In this document: one piece after another, positions 31,334-39,001 of the stretch
How the letters are laid out: each line of letters begins with the position of its first letter
Numbering within the stretch: the first letter of the stretch is position 1
From: Patulibacter americanus DSM 16676
GTDB taxonomy: Bacteria; Actinomycetota; Thermoleophilia; Solirubrobacterales; Solirubrobacteraceae
Length of the DNA: 64,000 nt
Direction of reading: 5' to 3'
Assembly: GCF_000420025.1 (NCBI RefSeq)
Contig: NZ_ATUD01000001.1
Coordinates: 62,001 to 126,000 of the forward strand
Made by a program: the position numbers and the translations under genes
Notes under the pieces: model-generated
What the model was told of the DNA's origin: nothing
The model's database searches: none
The model's input: only the letters and a program-made list of their open reading frames with translations

Positions 31334-32770
31334 ATGTCCGACGTCGACACGACCACCGCGACCCCGGACGACCGCGCCGCGGCCGCCGCCGCGCGGGACC
31401 TCGGCCGCATCGTCGGCGAGGCCCACGTCCAGGCCCCGGTCACGCAGTCCGAGCTGCTGCAGGACGCCACGGAGACCCGGGGGCTGCGCGGCAGCGCGCT
31501 CGCCGCCGTCCACCCGGGCAGCGCGGAGGAGACCGCGGCCGTCGTCCGCTGGGCCGCCGAGCAGGGCGTGCCCGTCGTGCCCCGCGGCGGCGGCACGGGC
31601 TACTCCGGCGGCGCGGTCCCCGGGATGGGTCCCGAGGGCGCCAACGCGCTCGTGCTCGCCACGGACCGCCTGACCGGCCCGGGCGAGATCGTCCCCGAGG
31701 CGTGGCGCGGCACGTTCCCGGCAGGGGTGACCACGCACGACCTGCAGCGGCGCTGCCTCGAGGCGGGGCTGTTCTTCGGCCCCAACCCCGGGTCGGCCGA
31801 GGCGTGCTTCATCGGCGGCAACGTGGCCACGAACGCCGGCGGGCCGCGCTCGTTCCGCCACGGCTCCGTCCGCGCGTGGGTGAGCGGGCTCGAGGCCGTC
31901 CTCGCCGACGGGCAGCTCGTGCGCCTGGGCGGCAACGCCCGCAAGAGCGTCGAGACCCTCGACCTCGTGGGCCTGCTGTGCGGGTCGGAGGGCACGCTGG
32001 GCGTCATCACCGAGGTCACGCTGCGCCTGCAGCCGGCCCCGGAGGCCGCGCTGCCGGTGCTCGCCGTCTACGCCGACCGCGAGGCGGGCCTGAACGCGCT
32101 GGCCTACGCCATGGCCTCGGGCGTCGTCCCGACCGCGCTCGAGTTCCTCGACGGCGGCGCCCTGCGGGCCGCGGCCGCGACCTTCCCCGGAGGGCTGCCC
32201 GACGGCGCCGCGTTCGCGGTCATGGCCGAGGCGCTGGGCACGGAGGAGATCGCCCGGATCGAGGCCGATGCCCTGGCCGAGGCGATCTCGGAGGACGCCC
32301 TGCGCGTCCTGCGCCCCACCACCCGCTCGGAGGTCGACGAGATCTGGCGCTGGCGCGACGGCGTCTCGCTGTCCGTCGTCGCGGCGCGGGGCGGCAAGCT
32401 CTCCGAGGACGTCGTCGTCCCGGCCGACCGCCTGGGCGACGCGCTGTCGGCGATCGACCGGCTCGGCGAGGAGCGCGGCGTCGAGGTCACCTCGTGGGGC
32501 CACGCCGGCGACGGGATCCTGCACGCCACCGTGATGGTCGACCGCGACGACCCCGAGGCCCTGCGGGCCGCGACGGACGCGGCGCACGGCATGCTCGACA
32601 TCGCCTTCGACCTCGGCGGCGCGCTCTCGGGCGAGCACGGCATCGGCCTGGTCAAGCGCGACGCCACGACGCGCTTGGACCCGGGGGTGCTCGCGGCCCA
32701 GCAGGCCGTGAAGGACGCGCTGGACCCCAAGGGGATCATGAACCCGGGCCGCAAGCTGCCGCCGCGCTGA
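31334..32770 (+). CDS. FAD-binding oxidase, GlcD/D-2-hydroxyacid dehydrogenase family
   Basis: 478 aa VAO-fold flavoprotein. PCMH-type FAD domain with PRGGGTGYSGGAVPG and PGSAEACFIGGNVATNAGG, then LCGSEGTLGVITEVTLRLQP. The C-terminal cap has the metal/substrate residues in WGHAGDGILH and GGALSGEHGIGLVKR. No Fe-S domain is attached. Family members oxidise glycolate, D-lactate or D-2-hydroxyglutarate and pass electrons to quinone or a flavoprotein. Cotranscribed with the synthetase (3-bp gap). Because the divergent HOT enzyme would make D-2-hydroxyglutarate, a D-2-hydroxyglutarate dehydrogenase role is an attractive inference. Confidence 0.87.
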   Translation: MSDVDTTTATPDDRAAAAAARDLGRIVGEAHVQAPVTQSELLQDATETRGLRGSALAAVHPGSAEETAAVVRWAAEQGVPVVPRGGGTGYSGGAVPGMGPEGANALVLATDRLTGPGEIVPEAWRGTFPAGVTTHDLQRRCLEAGLFFGPNPGSAEACFIGGNVATNAGGPRSFRHGSVRAWVSGLEAVLADGQLVRLGGNARKSVETLDLVGLLCGSEGTLGVITEVTLRLQPAPEAALPVLAVYADREAGLNALAYAMASGVVPTALEFLDGGALRAAAATFPGGLPDGAAFAVMAEALGTEEIARIEADALAEAISEDALRVLRPTTRSEVDEIWRWRDGVSLSVVAARGGKLSEDVVVPADRLGDALSAIDRLGEERGVEVTSWGHAGDGILHATVMVDRDDPEALRAATDAAHGMLDIAFDLGGALSGEHGIGLVKRDATTRLDPGVLAAQQAVKDALDPKGIMNPGRKLPPR

Positions 32771-32948
32771 GCAGCCCCAAGGCGCTGCGGCGCTCTCGTA
32801 CGGGCCGGCGGCGCGGTGGACGGGGTCCCGCCCGTCGCGGAGGATGCGGTGCGACGCGCGGACCGATCGATGAGTTCCCGTGCGTCCCGTCGTCCTTGCC
32901 CCGACGCGTCCACTGGCGGCGCCCCATCCCGGACCCCGAGACCCACCC

Positions 32949-33512
32949 ATGCGCACCCTGATCGTCACCGCCTTCGTCTCCCTCGACGGCGTCATGGAGG
33001 CCCCCGGCGGCGAGCCGGGCTACCGCAACAGCGGCTGGACGTTCAAGGACGTCCCGTTCGACGAGGCCGCGTACGAGATCAAGGGCCGCGAGCAGGCGGA
33101 GACCACCGCGCTGCTGCTCGGCCGCGTCAGCTACGAGGCGTTCGCGCCCATCTGGCCGACCATGGACGAGTTCGCGGAGTACAACGCGATGCCCCGCTAC
33201 GTCGTGTCACGCACGCTCGAGCAGGACGACGCGCGCTGGCCGGCCACGATCCTGCGGTCCGTCGACGACGTCGCGGCCCTGAAGGCGACCGACGGCGGCC
33301 CGATCGCCGTCCACGGCAGCGCCACGCTCGGCGCCTCCCTGGCCGACGCGGGCCTCGTCGACCGCTACCACCTGCTGGTCTTCCCGCTCCTCCTGGGCGC
33401 CGGCAAGCGCCTCTTCAGCACGGCGGACAAGGACACGACGAAGCTCCGCCTGGTCGAGCACGAGGCGTACCCCAACGGGATCCAGAAGCAGATCTTCGAC
33501 GTCGTGCGTTGA
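32949..33512 (+). CDS. Dihydrofolate reductase / RibD C-terminal-like reductase
   Basis: 187 aa. RibD_C/DHFR-like fold: VTAFVSLDGVMEAPGG at the N-terminus, LLGRVSYEAFAPIWP, and PIAVHGSATLGASLADAGLVDRYHLLVFPLLLGAGKRLF, the family signature binding NADPH. These YyaP/YwjB-type proteins are not the classical FolA and their substrates are mostly unknown. ATG 32949 was chosen for homology; no good Shine-Dalgarno or -10 is seen nearby. It ends 9 bp from the convergent PQQ-dehydrogenase gene. Confidence 0.85.
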   Translation: MRTLIVTAFVSLDGVMEAPGGEPGYRNSGWTFKDVPFDEAAYEIKGREQAETTALLLGRVSYEAFAPIWPTMDEFAEYNAMPRYVVSRTLEQDDARWPATILRSVDDVAALKATDGGPIAVHGSATLGASLADAGLVDRYHLLVFPLLLGAGKRLFSTADKDTTKLRLVEHEAYPNGIQKQIFDVVR

Positions 33513-33521
33513 GGGGCGACC

Positions 33522-34676
33522 TCAGCGCTTCACGGCCAACCGCAGGATGCGGTCGTCGCCCGAGCGCACGTCGCCGCGGCCGTCCCGGTTGGAGGTCGCG
33601 ATCCAGAGGGAGCCGTCGGGCGCGGCGGTCGCGGCGCGGATGCGGCCGTAGCGGCCCTGCAGGAGCGCCTTCGGGCGGCCGGTCTTCGCGCCGCGCAGCG
33701 GGACGTCCCACAGGCGCTCGCCGCCGAGCGCCGCCACGTAGAGGTGGGTGCCGACGATCGCCACGCCGGAGGGCGACGCCTCGGACGTCGCCCACGTGAC
33801 GAGCGGGTTCGTGAACTTCCCACCCTGGGTGTCGCCCCGACCTTCGACGGTCGGCCAGCCGTAGTTCTTGCCCTTCTCGACGAGGTTGACCTCGTCGCGG
33901 GTGCTCTGCCCGAACTCGCTGGCCCACAGGCGGCCCTTGGCGTCGAACGCGAGGCCCTGCACGTTGCGGTGCCCGAGGGAGAACACGCGGGAGCCCGGGA
34001 ACGGGTTGTCCTTCGGCACCGAACCGCTCGGGTTCATCCGCAGGATCTTGCCGTTCTGGCTGTCCTGGTCCTGGGCCAGATCCGTGTTGCCGGCGTCGCC
34101 CACGCCCGCGTAGAGCTTGCCGTCGGGACCGAACGCGATGCGGCCGCCGTCGTGGATCGGGGCCTTCTCCAGGCCGGAGACGACGACGCGGGGCTTGCCG
34201 CGCAGGCGGAACCGCACGATCCGGTTGTCGCGCGCCGTCGTGAGGTACGCGTAGACCATGCGGTCCTTCGCGTAGGTCGGGGAGACCGCCAGGCCGAGCA
34301 GGCCGCTCTCGCCCTGCTCCACGACGCCCGGCACGCGCATCTCGGTGGTGACGCGCCGCGTCTTGGCGGCGACCCGCTTGATGACGCCGCCGCGCTCGGA
34401 GACGAGGGCGTCGCCCGAGGGCAGGAACGCGATGCTCCACGGGGTGTTCAGCCCCGTGGCGATCGTCCGCGGGCGGGCCGCGGCCTGCGCCGTGACCTCG
34501 CCCCCGCCGGACGCCGCCGCGGCGGTGCTCGTGCCGGGGTCGGCGGTCGTCGTGGCCGTGGTCGCGGCGGCCGTGTTCGTGGTGGGGGCCGCGGTGGAGG
34601 TCTCGGCGTCCGAGCCGCCACAGGCGGTCAGCACCGCCAGGCCGGCCGCCGCGAGCACGGGGGTCACGCTGCGCAT
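33522..34676 (-). CDS. PQQ-dependent sugar dehydrogenase (sGDH/Asd type), lipoprotein
   Basis: 384 aa. Lipobox LTAC with Cys19, then a Thr/Ala-rich linker (about 21-65), then a six-bladed GDH_B propeller beginning at RTIATGLNTPWSIAFLPSG. Typical motifs: GESGLLGLAVSP, IHDGGRIAFGPDGKLYAGVGDAGN, LGHRNVQGLAFD, WASEFGQSTRDEVN, KNYGWP. It oxidises aldose sugars at the outer face of the membrane using PQQ; no PQQ biosynthesis gene is in the window. ATG 34676 has CACCCT 6 nt upstream, so it may be leaderless. Confidence 0.9.
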   Translation of the reverse strand: MRSVTPVLAAAGLAVLTACGGSDAETSTAAPTTNTAAATTATTTADPGTSTAAAASGGGEVTAQAAARPRTIATGLNTPWSIAFLPSGDALVSERGGVIKRVAAKTRRVTTEMRVPGVVEQGESGLLGLAVSPTYAKDRMVYAYLTTARDNRIVRFRLRGKPRVVVSGLEKAPIHDGGRIAFGPDGKLYAGVGDAGNTDLAQDQDSQNGKILRMNPSGSVPKDNPFPGSRVFSLGHRNVQGLAFDAKGRLWASEFGQSTRDEVNLVEKGKNYGWPTVEGRGDTQGGKFTNPLVTWATSEASPSGVAIVGTHLYVAALGGERLWDVPLRGAKTGRPKALLQGRYGRIRAATAAPDGSLWIATSNRDGRGDVRSGDDRILRLAVKR

Positions 34677-34710
34677 GCCCCCAGGGTGACGGGTGCGGCC
34701 CGCCGCCGCG

Positions 34711-35694
34711 CTACTTCCGGCGGCGGCGGCTGTTGCCGCCGGCCTTCGGCTTCGGCGCCGGAGCGTCCTCGCCCCCGCCGTCGGCGTCGCGGTCGGCCTC
34801 GCCCTTGGCCGCCCGGGCGCGCTCGGCGGCCTCGAGCATCTGGGCACGCGAGGGCCACGGACGCGGCTCGCCGGTCTCCCAGGCCTGCGGGCGTCCGCCG
34901 GGCCAGCGGCCGAGGAGCGTGAAGCCCAGGGCCAGCAGCCAGAAGGCGCGCAGGAACTCCTGCTGCTGGATCAGCGGCAGGATCACGAGGACGGCGAGCA
35001 GCACGCCGATCGAGCCAATCACGCGCGTCAGCAGGCCGACGTTCATCGCGCTCAGCGCGGCGGAGCCGAGGCCGACGGCGACGAAGAGCTGGCCGATGAC
35101 CGTCACGAAGGACAGCCCGGTCAGGTCGTTGCGGGCGGCGAGCAGCGCGTCGTTCGCGGCGCCGTTGGTCTGCTCGGCGACGGGCAGCTGCGCGAAGTCG
35201 TGGAACTGGATCGCCTGGTAGACGATCGCGATGATCGAGCCGAGCCCGAACGCGAGGCCGCCGATCAGCGGGGCCCAGAAGAACCAGCGCGGGAACGACG
35301 GGCGACGGCGCCACGCGGCGCGCAGCAGGAAGTAGAGGACCGGCGCCATCAGCATCGTGCCGATGCCGGAGAGCGCGCCGCCCAGGGCGATGAGGAGCCA
35401 CTGGTCGCCGTAGTGCGAGGCGATCTCCGCCTGCCCGCCCTGCAGCCCGGTCGTGCCGGCCGCGTCGCCGTAGGTCGTCAGCGACTGCGCGACCGACTTG
35501 ATCTTCGTGATGTCGTTGTCGATGCCCGCCGTGGCGACGTTCTGCAGGATCAGGCCGATCACCGGCAGCAGGCCCGCCAGGATCGCCAGGATGCCCGCCC
35601 GGGGCAGCCACGGACGCTCGATCGCCACCGTCTCGGCGGGATCGTGGGCGTCGGGGATCGTGCGGGCGGGGCGCTGCTGGCGCTGCGAACTCAT
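34711..35694 (-). CDS. Polytopic membrane protein of unknown function
   Basis: 327 aa with about six or seven membrane helices. The first follows a short cytosolic N-terminus (helix near 36-56), and a charged, Lys/Arg-terminated tail (EADRDADGGGEDAPAPKPKAGG...) lies at the C-terminus. I do not recognise a catalytic motif or a named family. ATG 35694 overlaps the stop of the preceding 66-aa gene (ATGA, 35691-35694), so the two are translationally coupled. Confidence 0.75.
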   Translation of the reverse strand: MSSQRQQRPARTIPDAHDPAETVAIERPWLPRAGILAILAGLLPVIGLILQNVATAGIDNDITKIKSVAQSLTTYGDAAGTTGLQGGQAEIASHYGDQWLLIALGGALSGIGTMLMAPVLYFLLRAAWRRRPSFPRWFFWAPLIGGLAFGLGSIIAIVYQAIQFHDFAQLPVAEQTNGAANDALLAARNDLTGLSFVTVIGQLFVAVGLGSAALSAMNVGLLTRVIGSIGVLLAVLVILPLIQQQEFLRAFWLLALGFTLLGRWPGGRPQAWETGEPRPWPSRAQMLEAAERARAAKGEADRDADGGGEDAPAPKPKAGGNSRRRRK

Positions 35695-35891
35695 GCGGAC
35701 TTCCGGTCGGTGGGGTGGGTCGCGCGTCCGCGCAGGGGAGCGCGCCGGACGATCCAGCGCTCGGCGCTCGCCCCGGTGCGCCCGACCCGCTCCGCGGTTC
35801 CCACGACGAGGTCGAGGGCGGGCGAGACGATGCGCAGAGCGGTCTCCAACCGCCCGCGCCAGGCGCGCTGTCGGGGACTGAGCCGAGCCAC
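35691..35891 (-). CDS. Small basic protein coupled to the downstream membrane protein
   Basis: 66 aa, Arg-rich (SPRQRAWRGRLETALRIV, GRTGASAERWIVRRAPLRG), with no membrane segment. GTG start at 35891 is preceded by TAGAAT 8 nt upstream, an excellent -10 for leaderless transcription, and the stop overlaps the next ATG. The promoter placement and coupling make it a likely real gene despite its length. Function unknown; nucleic-acid or membrane-surface binding would fit its charge. Confidence 0.6.
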   Translation of the reverse strand: MARLSPRQRAWRGRLETALRIVSPALDLVVGTAERVGRTGASAERWIVRRAPLRGRATHPTDRKSA

Positions 35892-36002
35892 GCCGGGGCA
35901 TTCTACGGACCGGCGATGCGCTTGGCCCGTGCCTGCCTCGTGCGCCGGGTCCGCGGAGCGCCCCGGTTCGGCCCTCCGGGCCCGGAGCGCTACGATCGCT
36001 CC

Positions 36003-36269
36003 ATGGAAGGCTTTGGCGGTCTCTTTGGCGATCCCGACGACCTGCAGCGGAAGATGATGGAGTTCGCGGAGCAGATGCAGGGTCAGCAGAAGCTGGCCTG
36101 GGCGGACAACGCCATCGGCCTCGCGGTGCAGATGACGGTCTCGGCCATCGGCCGGGTGAACCTGCAGGGCGACGCCGAGGCGCAGGCGAACCAGATCCGC
36201 CAGGTCATGGCGGTGGTGTTCCCCGAGGCCGTCACCCTGGTGCGCGAGGCGCGCCAGGGCCTGGGCTAG
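36003..36269 (+). CDS. Small alpha-helical hypothetical protein
   Basis: 88 aa. Gly-rich start (MEGFGGLFGDPDD) followed by mostly helical, Gln/Met-rich sequence (LQRKMMEFAEQMQGQQKLAW, NLQGDAEAQANQIRQVMAVVF). TACGAT lies 6 nt before ATG 36003, matching the leaderless pattern. The stop is 2 bp from the stop of the convergent membrane protein. No family is recognised. Confidence 0.7.
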   Translation: MEGFGGLFGDPDDLQRKMMEFAEQMQGQQKLAWADNAIGLAVQMTVSAIGRVNLQGDAEAQANQIRQVMAVVFPEAVTLVREARQGLG

Positions 36270-36271
36270 GG

Positions 36272-37294
36272 CTAGGACCCCGACGAGGCGGCCGCGGACT
36301 CCGTGGCCGTCTCCGCGTTCCGGGCCTCCTTGCCCGCGGCGATGACCTCCTTGAAGGAGCGGAAGCCGAAGATCCGCACGAGCGCCGCGAAGCCGACGGC
36401 CAGGCAGATCGCCGCGATCGCGATCTGCTGCCCGACGGAGTAGGCGGCGACCGTGGCGCCCGTGGCCGCACCCGCGAAGACCTTGACCATGAACGCCTGC
36501 TGCACGCCGGCCCCGCCGGGTGTGAACGGCATGAGCGCCGCGACGGCGTTGATCCCGTGCACGAGCAGCACGTTGCGGACGGAGCCGCCGACGCCGAAGG
36601 CCTCGAGCAGCATCCAGAACGCCGCGAGGCGCACGAGGTAGCCGCCGAACAGCACGAGCCAGACCTCGCGGAAGAACCGGCGTCGGTCGCGCAGGATCAC
36701 GACGCCCTGCTGCACGCGGACCCAGAACCGCTTCGCGCGTTCGGACAGCACCGCGAAGATCGCCACCGCGACGAGCCCGACCACGGTCAGGCCGAACAGC
36801 GTGGCCTGCGGGTTGCCGAACACGAAGGAGAGGTCGAACGCCCCGAGGTCGGCGAACTCGGGCGGCTTCGGGAACACCCCCTGCGTGAAGGCGAAGATGA
36901 GGATCGGGATCGCGATCGTCAGGTCGAAGACCGCCTCGACCATGATCGAGGCCGTGATCGCCGGGTACGTCGAGCGCGGCACGGAGGTCTTGATGAGGAA
37001 GACCTTGATGACGTCGCCGCCGCGGGCGGGGATGACGTTGTTGAACCCGTAGGCCGCGATGTACGCGCCCCAGATCCGCCGCCACTGGATCCGCTCCGTG
37101 GGGTACGCGGCGCGCAGCACGTTGAAGTACGCGCGGGAGCGGATCGTCAGGTACGTGAGGAAGAGGACCAGCCCGAGGGCGAGTGGCCCCGGCCGGACGT
37201 CGGCGATCGACGCGAAGAAGCTGCCGACGGCATCGAAGAAGTCGCCGATCCCCGCGAGGGGCACGTCGGGGAGCTGCGGGACGCCGGGAGCCAC
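36272..37294 (-). CDS. LPG-synthase-type (UPF0104/YbhN-like) integral membrane protein
   Basis: 340 aa with about eight helices. The N-terminal GFNNVIPARGGDVIKVFLI is the characteristic ARxGD-type loop of the lysylphosphatidylglycerol synthase TM / AglD-like family, and LMPFTPGGAGVQQAFMV is the second signature. There is no aminoacyl-transferase domain. Such proteins are linked to lipid or polyprenyl-glycan transfer or flipping; the exact role is unknown. GTG 37294 is preceded by TACCCT 6 nt upstream. Confidence 0.8.
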   Translation of the reverse strand: MAPGVPQLPDVPLAGIGDFFDAVGSFFASIADVRPGPLALGLVLFLTYLTIRSRAYFNVLRAAYPTERIQWRRIWGAYIAAYGFNNVIPARGGDVIKVFLIKTSVPRSTYPAITASIMVEAVFDLTIAIPILIFAFTQGVFPKPPEFADLGAFDLSFVFGNPQATLFGLTVVGLVAVAIFAVLSERAKRFWVRVQQGVVILRDRRRFFREVWLVLFGGYLVRLAAFWMLLEAFGVGGSVRNVLLVHGINAVAALMPFTPGGAGVQQAFMVKVFAGAATGATVAAYSVGQQIAIAAICLAVGFAALVRIFGFRSFKEVIAAGKEARNAETATESAAASSGS

Positions 37295-37328
37295 CGGCCA
37301 AGGGTACGCCGCCCTCGGCCGGACCGAC

Positions 37329-37360
37329 CGTCTGGCGCGTCACCGCTCGTCTGGCGCGTC
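37329..37360 (+). repeat. Direct 13-bp repeats upstream of the BI-1-like gene
   Basis: CGTCTGGCGCGTC occurs at 37329-37341 and 37348-37360, a 19-bp period (about two helical turns), 25-57 bp upstream of the -10 candidate TACCCT (37386-37391). This fits a tandem activator or repressor site. Confidence 0.5.
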
Positions 37361-37389
37361 GTGCAACGTCCGGCGTGCCGTGGTTTACC

Positions 37390-37421
37390 CTCGCATGAGC
37401 GAGGAGCGACATCATTCCTCG
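37390..37421 (+). promoter_or_regulatory. Two mutually exclusive hairpins in the 5' leader of the BI-1-like gene
   Basis: Hairpin 1: CTCGC-ATGA-GCGAG (37390-37403). Hairpin 2: CGAGGA (37400-37405) with TCCTCG (37416-37421). They share bases 37400-37403, so only one can form. They lie between the -10 candidate and the ATG at 37460, in an unusually long leader for this region. Confidence 0.4.
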
Positions 37422-37459
37422 TGGTCCACGCCCTCGAGCGAAGAACGAACGACACGCAC

Positions 37460-38140
37460 ATGCCGAGTAGCTCCTACTCCCTCCCCTACGCCTCGACGCA
37501 GCGCGCGTCGTACGGCGCGATCCTCTCCCAGACGATGTTCCTGGTCGCCCTGGCGATCGGGTTCCTCGTGGCCGGCTCCTACGTCGGCGGCGGCCCGGGC
37601 GACACGGCCCCGCTCGGCCAGGGCGCCGCGATGGCGTGCACGGTCAGCGCCATCGTCCTGCTGTTCGCCCAGTCCTTCGTCGGCGCGCTGCGCACCGGCC
37701 CGGTGGCCATGGGCGTGCTCTTCATCGTCGCCCTGCTGCTGGGTCTGGGCCTCGGCCCGGTACTGCAGGAGTACCTGCAGACGCAGCCCGAGGCGGTCAC
37801 GAAGGCCGCCGCCACCACGGCGCTCGTCGTCGTCGCGGCCGGTGCCGGCGGCTCGCTCGTGGCGAAGGACCTCTCCGCCTGGATGAAGCCGCTCTCGATC
37901 GTCCTCCTGGTCGCCGTCGCGGTCTCGTGGGGCATGCTCGTCTTCGGTGGCGGCGGCGGGATCGCCGGCGACCTCGTCTCGCTCGTGATCGGCGCGGCCT
38001 CGGCCGTCGCGATCGTCGTCTACTTCAACGTGCTGCGCCTGCAGGCGACGGAGGACGACGTCGTCTGGATCGCGACCGGCATCTTCGTCGGCATCGTGAA
38101 CATCTTCATCTCGCTGCTGAACCTGTTCGGCAACCGCTGA
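37460..38140 (+). CDS. Bax-inhibitor-1 (BI-1/YccA)-like membrane protein
   Basis: 226 aa with seven predicted helices and short loops, ending in a charged/amphipathic segment (LQATEDDVVWIATGIFVGIVNIFISLLNLFG) close to the BI-1 family C-terminus LYLDFINLFL. BI-1 proteins are pH-sensitive cation leaks or modulators of membrane proteases (YccA inhibits FtsH in E. coli). ATG 37460 lacks a strong Shine-Dalgarno; a 5' leader of about 60 nt with two alternative hairpins precedes it. Confidence 0.8.
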   Translation: MPSSSYSLPYASTQRASYGAILSQTMFLVALAIGFLVAGSYVGGGPGDTAPLGQGAAMACTVSAIVLLFAQSFVGALRTGPVAMGVLFIVALLLGLGLGPVLQEYLQTQPEAVTKAAATTALVVVAAGAGGSLVAKDLSAWMKPLSIVLLVAVAVSWGMLVFGGGGGIAGDLVSLVIGAASAVAIVVYFNVLRLQATEDDVVWIATGIFVGIVNIFISLLNLFGNR

Positions 38141-38146
38141 ACGCCC

Positions 38147-38208
38147 GACCGTCCCCGACCGGGACGGTCCCAGCAGCACCCTCGACGGGGCGGCCACGGC
38201 CGCCCCGT
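38147..38208 (+). terminator. Tandem terminator hairpins after the BI-1-like gene
   Basis: GACCGTCCC/GGGACGGTC (9-bp arms, 5-nt loop, 38147-38169), then a 24-bp near-complete palindrome ACGGGGCGGCC...GGCCGCCCCGT at 38185-38208. Confidence 0.7.
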
Positions 38209-38303
38209 CGTCGTTCCGGGCCCGGGCGACTCCTTCCGGCGGTGCACCGAGCCCCGCCGCAGCCCGGGGCGGCCGGGACCGGGACGCGGGGCGGGACCCG
38301 CGC

Positions 38304-38996
38304 CTACTCGGCGAGACCGAGCAGGCCGGGCAGCACGGTCATCGACGCGAACGGCTCGGCACCGGCGGCCCGCAGCGCGTCGGGGTCCTGCGCCGCGGCG
38401 TAGCCGAGCACGCGCATCCCGGCCGCGTGGCCCGCGCGGGCCCCCGGCACGCTGTCCTCCACGACGACCGCGCGTGCCGGGGCGCCGCCCAGCACCCGGG
38501 CGGCGTGCAGGAAGAGGTCGGGCGCGGGCTTCGGTCGGGCGACGTCGAAGGCCGAGAACCGCAGGGCCTCCGGGAAGAGGTCGTCCAAGCCGGCCAGCCG
38601 CAGCGTCAGCGCCGTCTTGTCCAGCCGGCCCTGCGAGGCGACGCCGTAGGGGATCCCCGCGGCGCGCACGGCCTCGACCGCCGCGCGAGCGCCGGGGACG
38701 GCCGGGATGCCCGCGGCCTGGAACGCCGCCGCGCGACGCTCCCGGAAGTCGACGATCCACGCCTCGGGCAGACGCAAGCCGGAGCGGCGCTCCGCGTCGG
38801 CGGCCAGCACCTCGAGCGCCTCGCCCTTGTGCCGCTGCAGCACGTCCTCGGCGGTGGTGGGCGCACCCAGGCCCGTCAGGACCTCCGCCAGGACCACCGC
38901 CTGCGGCCCCTCCGTGTCGACGAGCGTTCCGTCGCAGTCGAAGATGACGAGCCCCGGGGGCGCGCTCCCCCGCCGCTGCGCCTCGGTCCCGCCCAC
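38304..38996 (-). CDS. HAD-superfamily phosphatase (beta-phosphoglucomutase/Gph-like)
   Basis: 230 aa. HAD motif I is FDCDGTLVDTEGPQ with the nucleophile Asp, motif II is the Ser of YGVASQG, motif III is the Lys in VARPKPAPDLF and motif IV is VVVEDSVPGARAG. The alpha-helical cap of subfamily IA lies between motifs I and II. GTG 38996 is 5 nt after the stop of the upstream HAD gene. Probably a sugar-phosphate or small-metabolite phosphatase; the substrate cannot be assigned. Confidence 0.88.
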   Translation of the reverse strand: MGGTEAQRRGSAPPGLVIFDCDGTLVDTEGPQAVVLAEVLTGLGAPTTAEDVLQRHKGEALEVLAADAERRSGLRLPEAWIVDFRERRAAAFQAAGIPAVPGARAAVEAVRAAGIPYGVASQGRLDKTALTLRLAGLDDLFPEALRFSAFDVARPKPAPDLFLHAARVLGGAPARAVVVEDSVPGARAGHAAGMRVLGYAAAQDPDALRAAGAEPFASMTVLPGLLGLAE

Positions 38997-39001
38997 GGCG
39001 C

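Noticed and set aside
29711..32995. Long minus-strand open frame opposite the acyl-CoA synthetase and FAD oxidase
   Set aside because: Composition is typical of antisense GC shadows and no protein family motif is visible; the plus-strand genes have complete conserved motifs.
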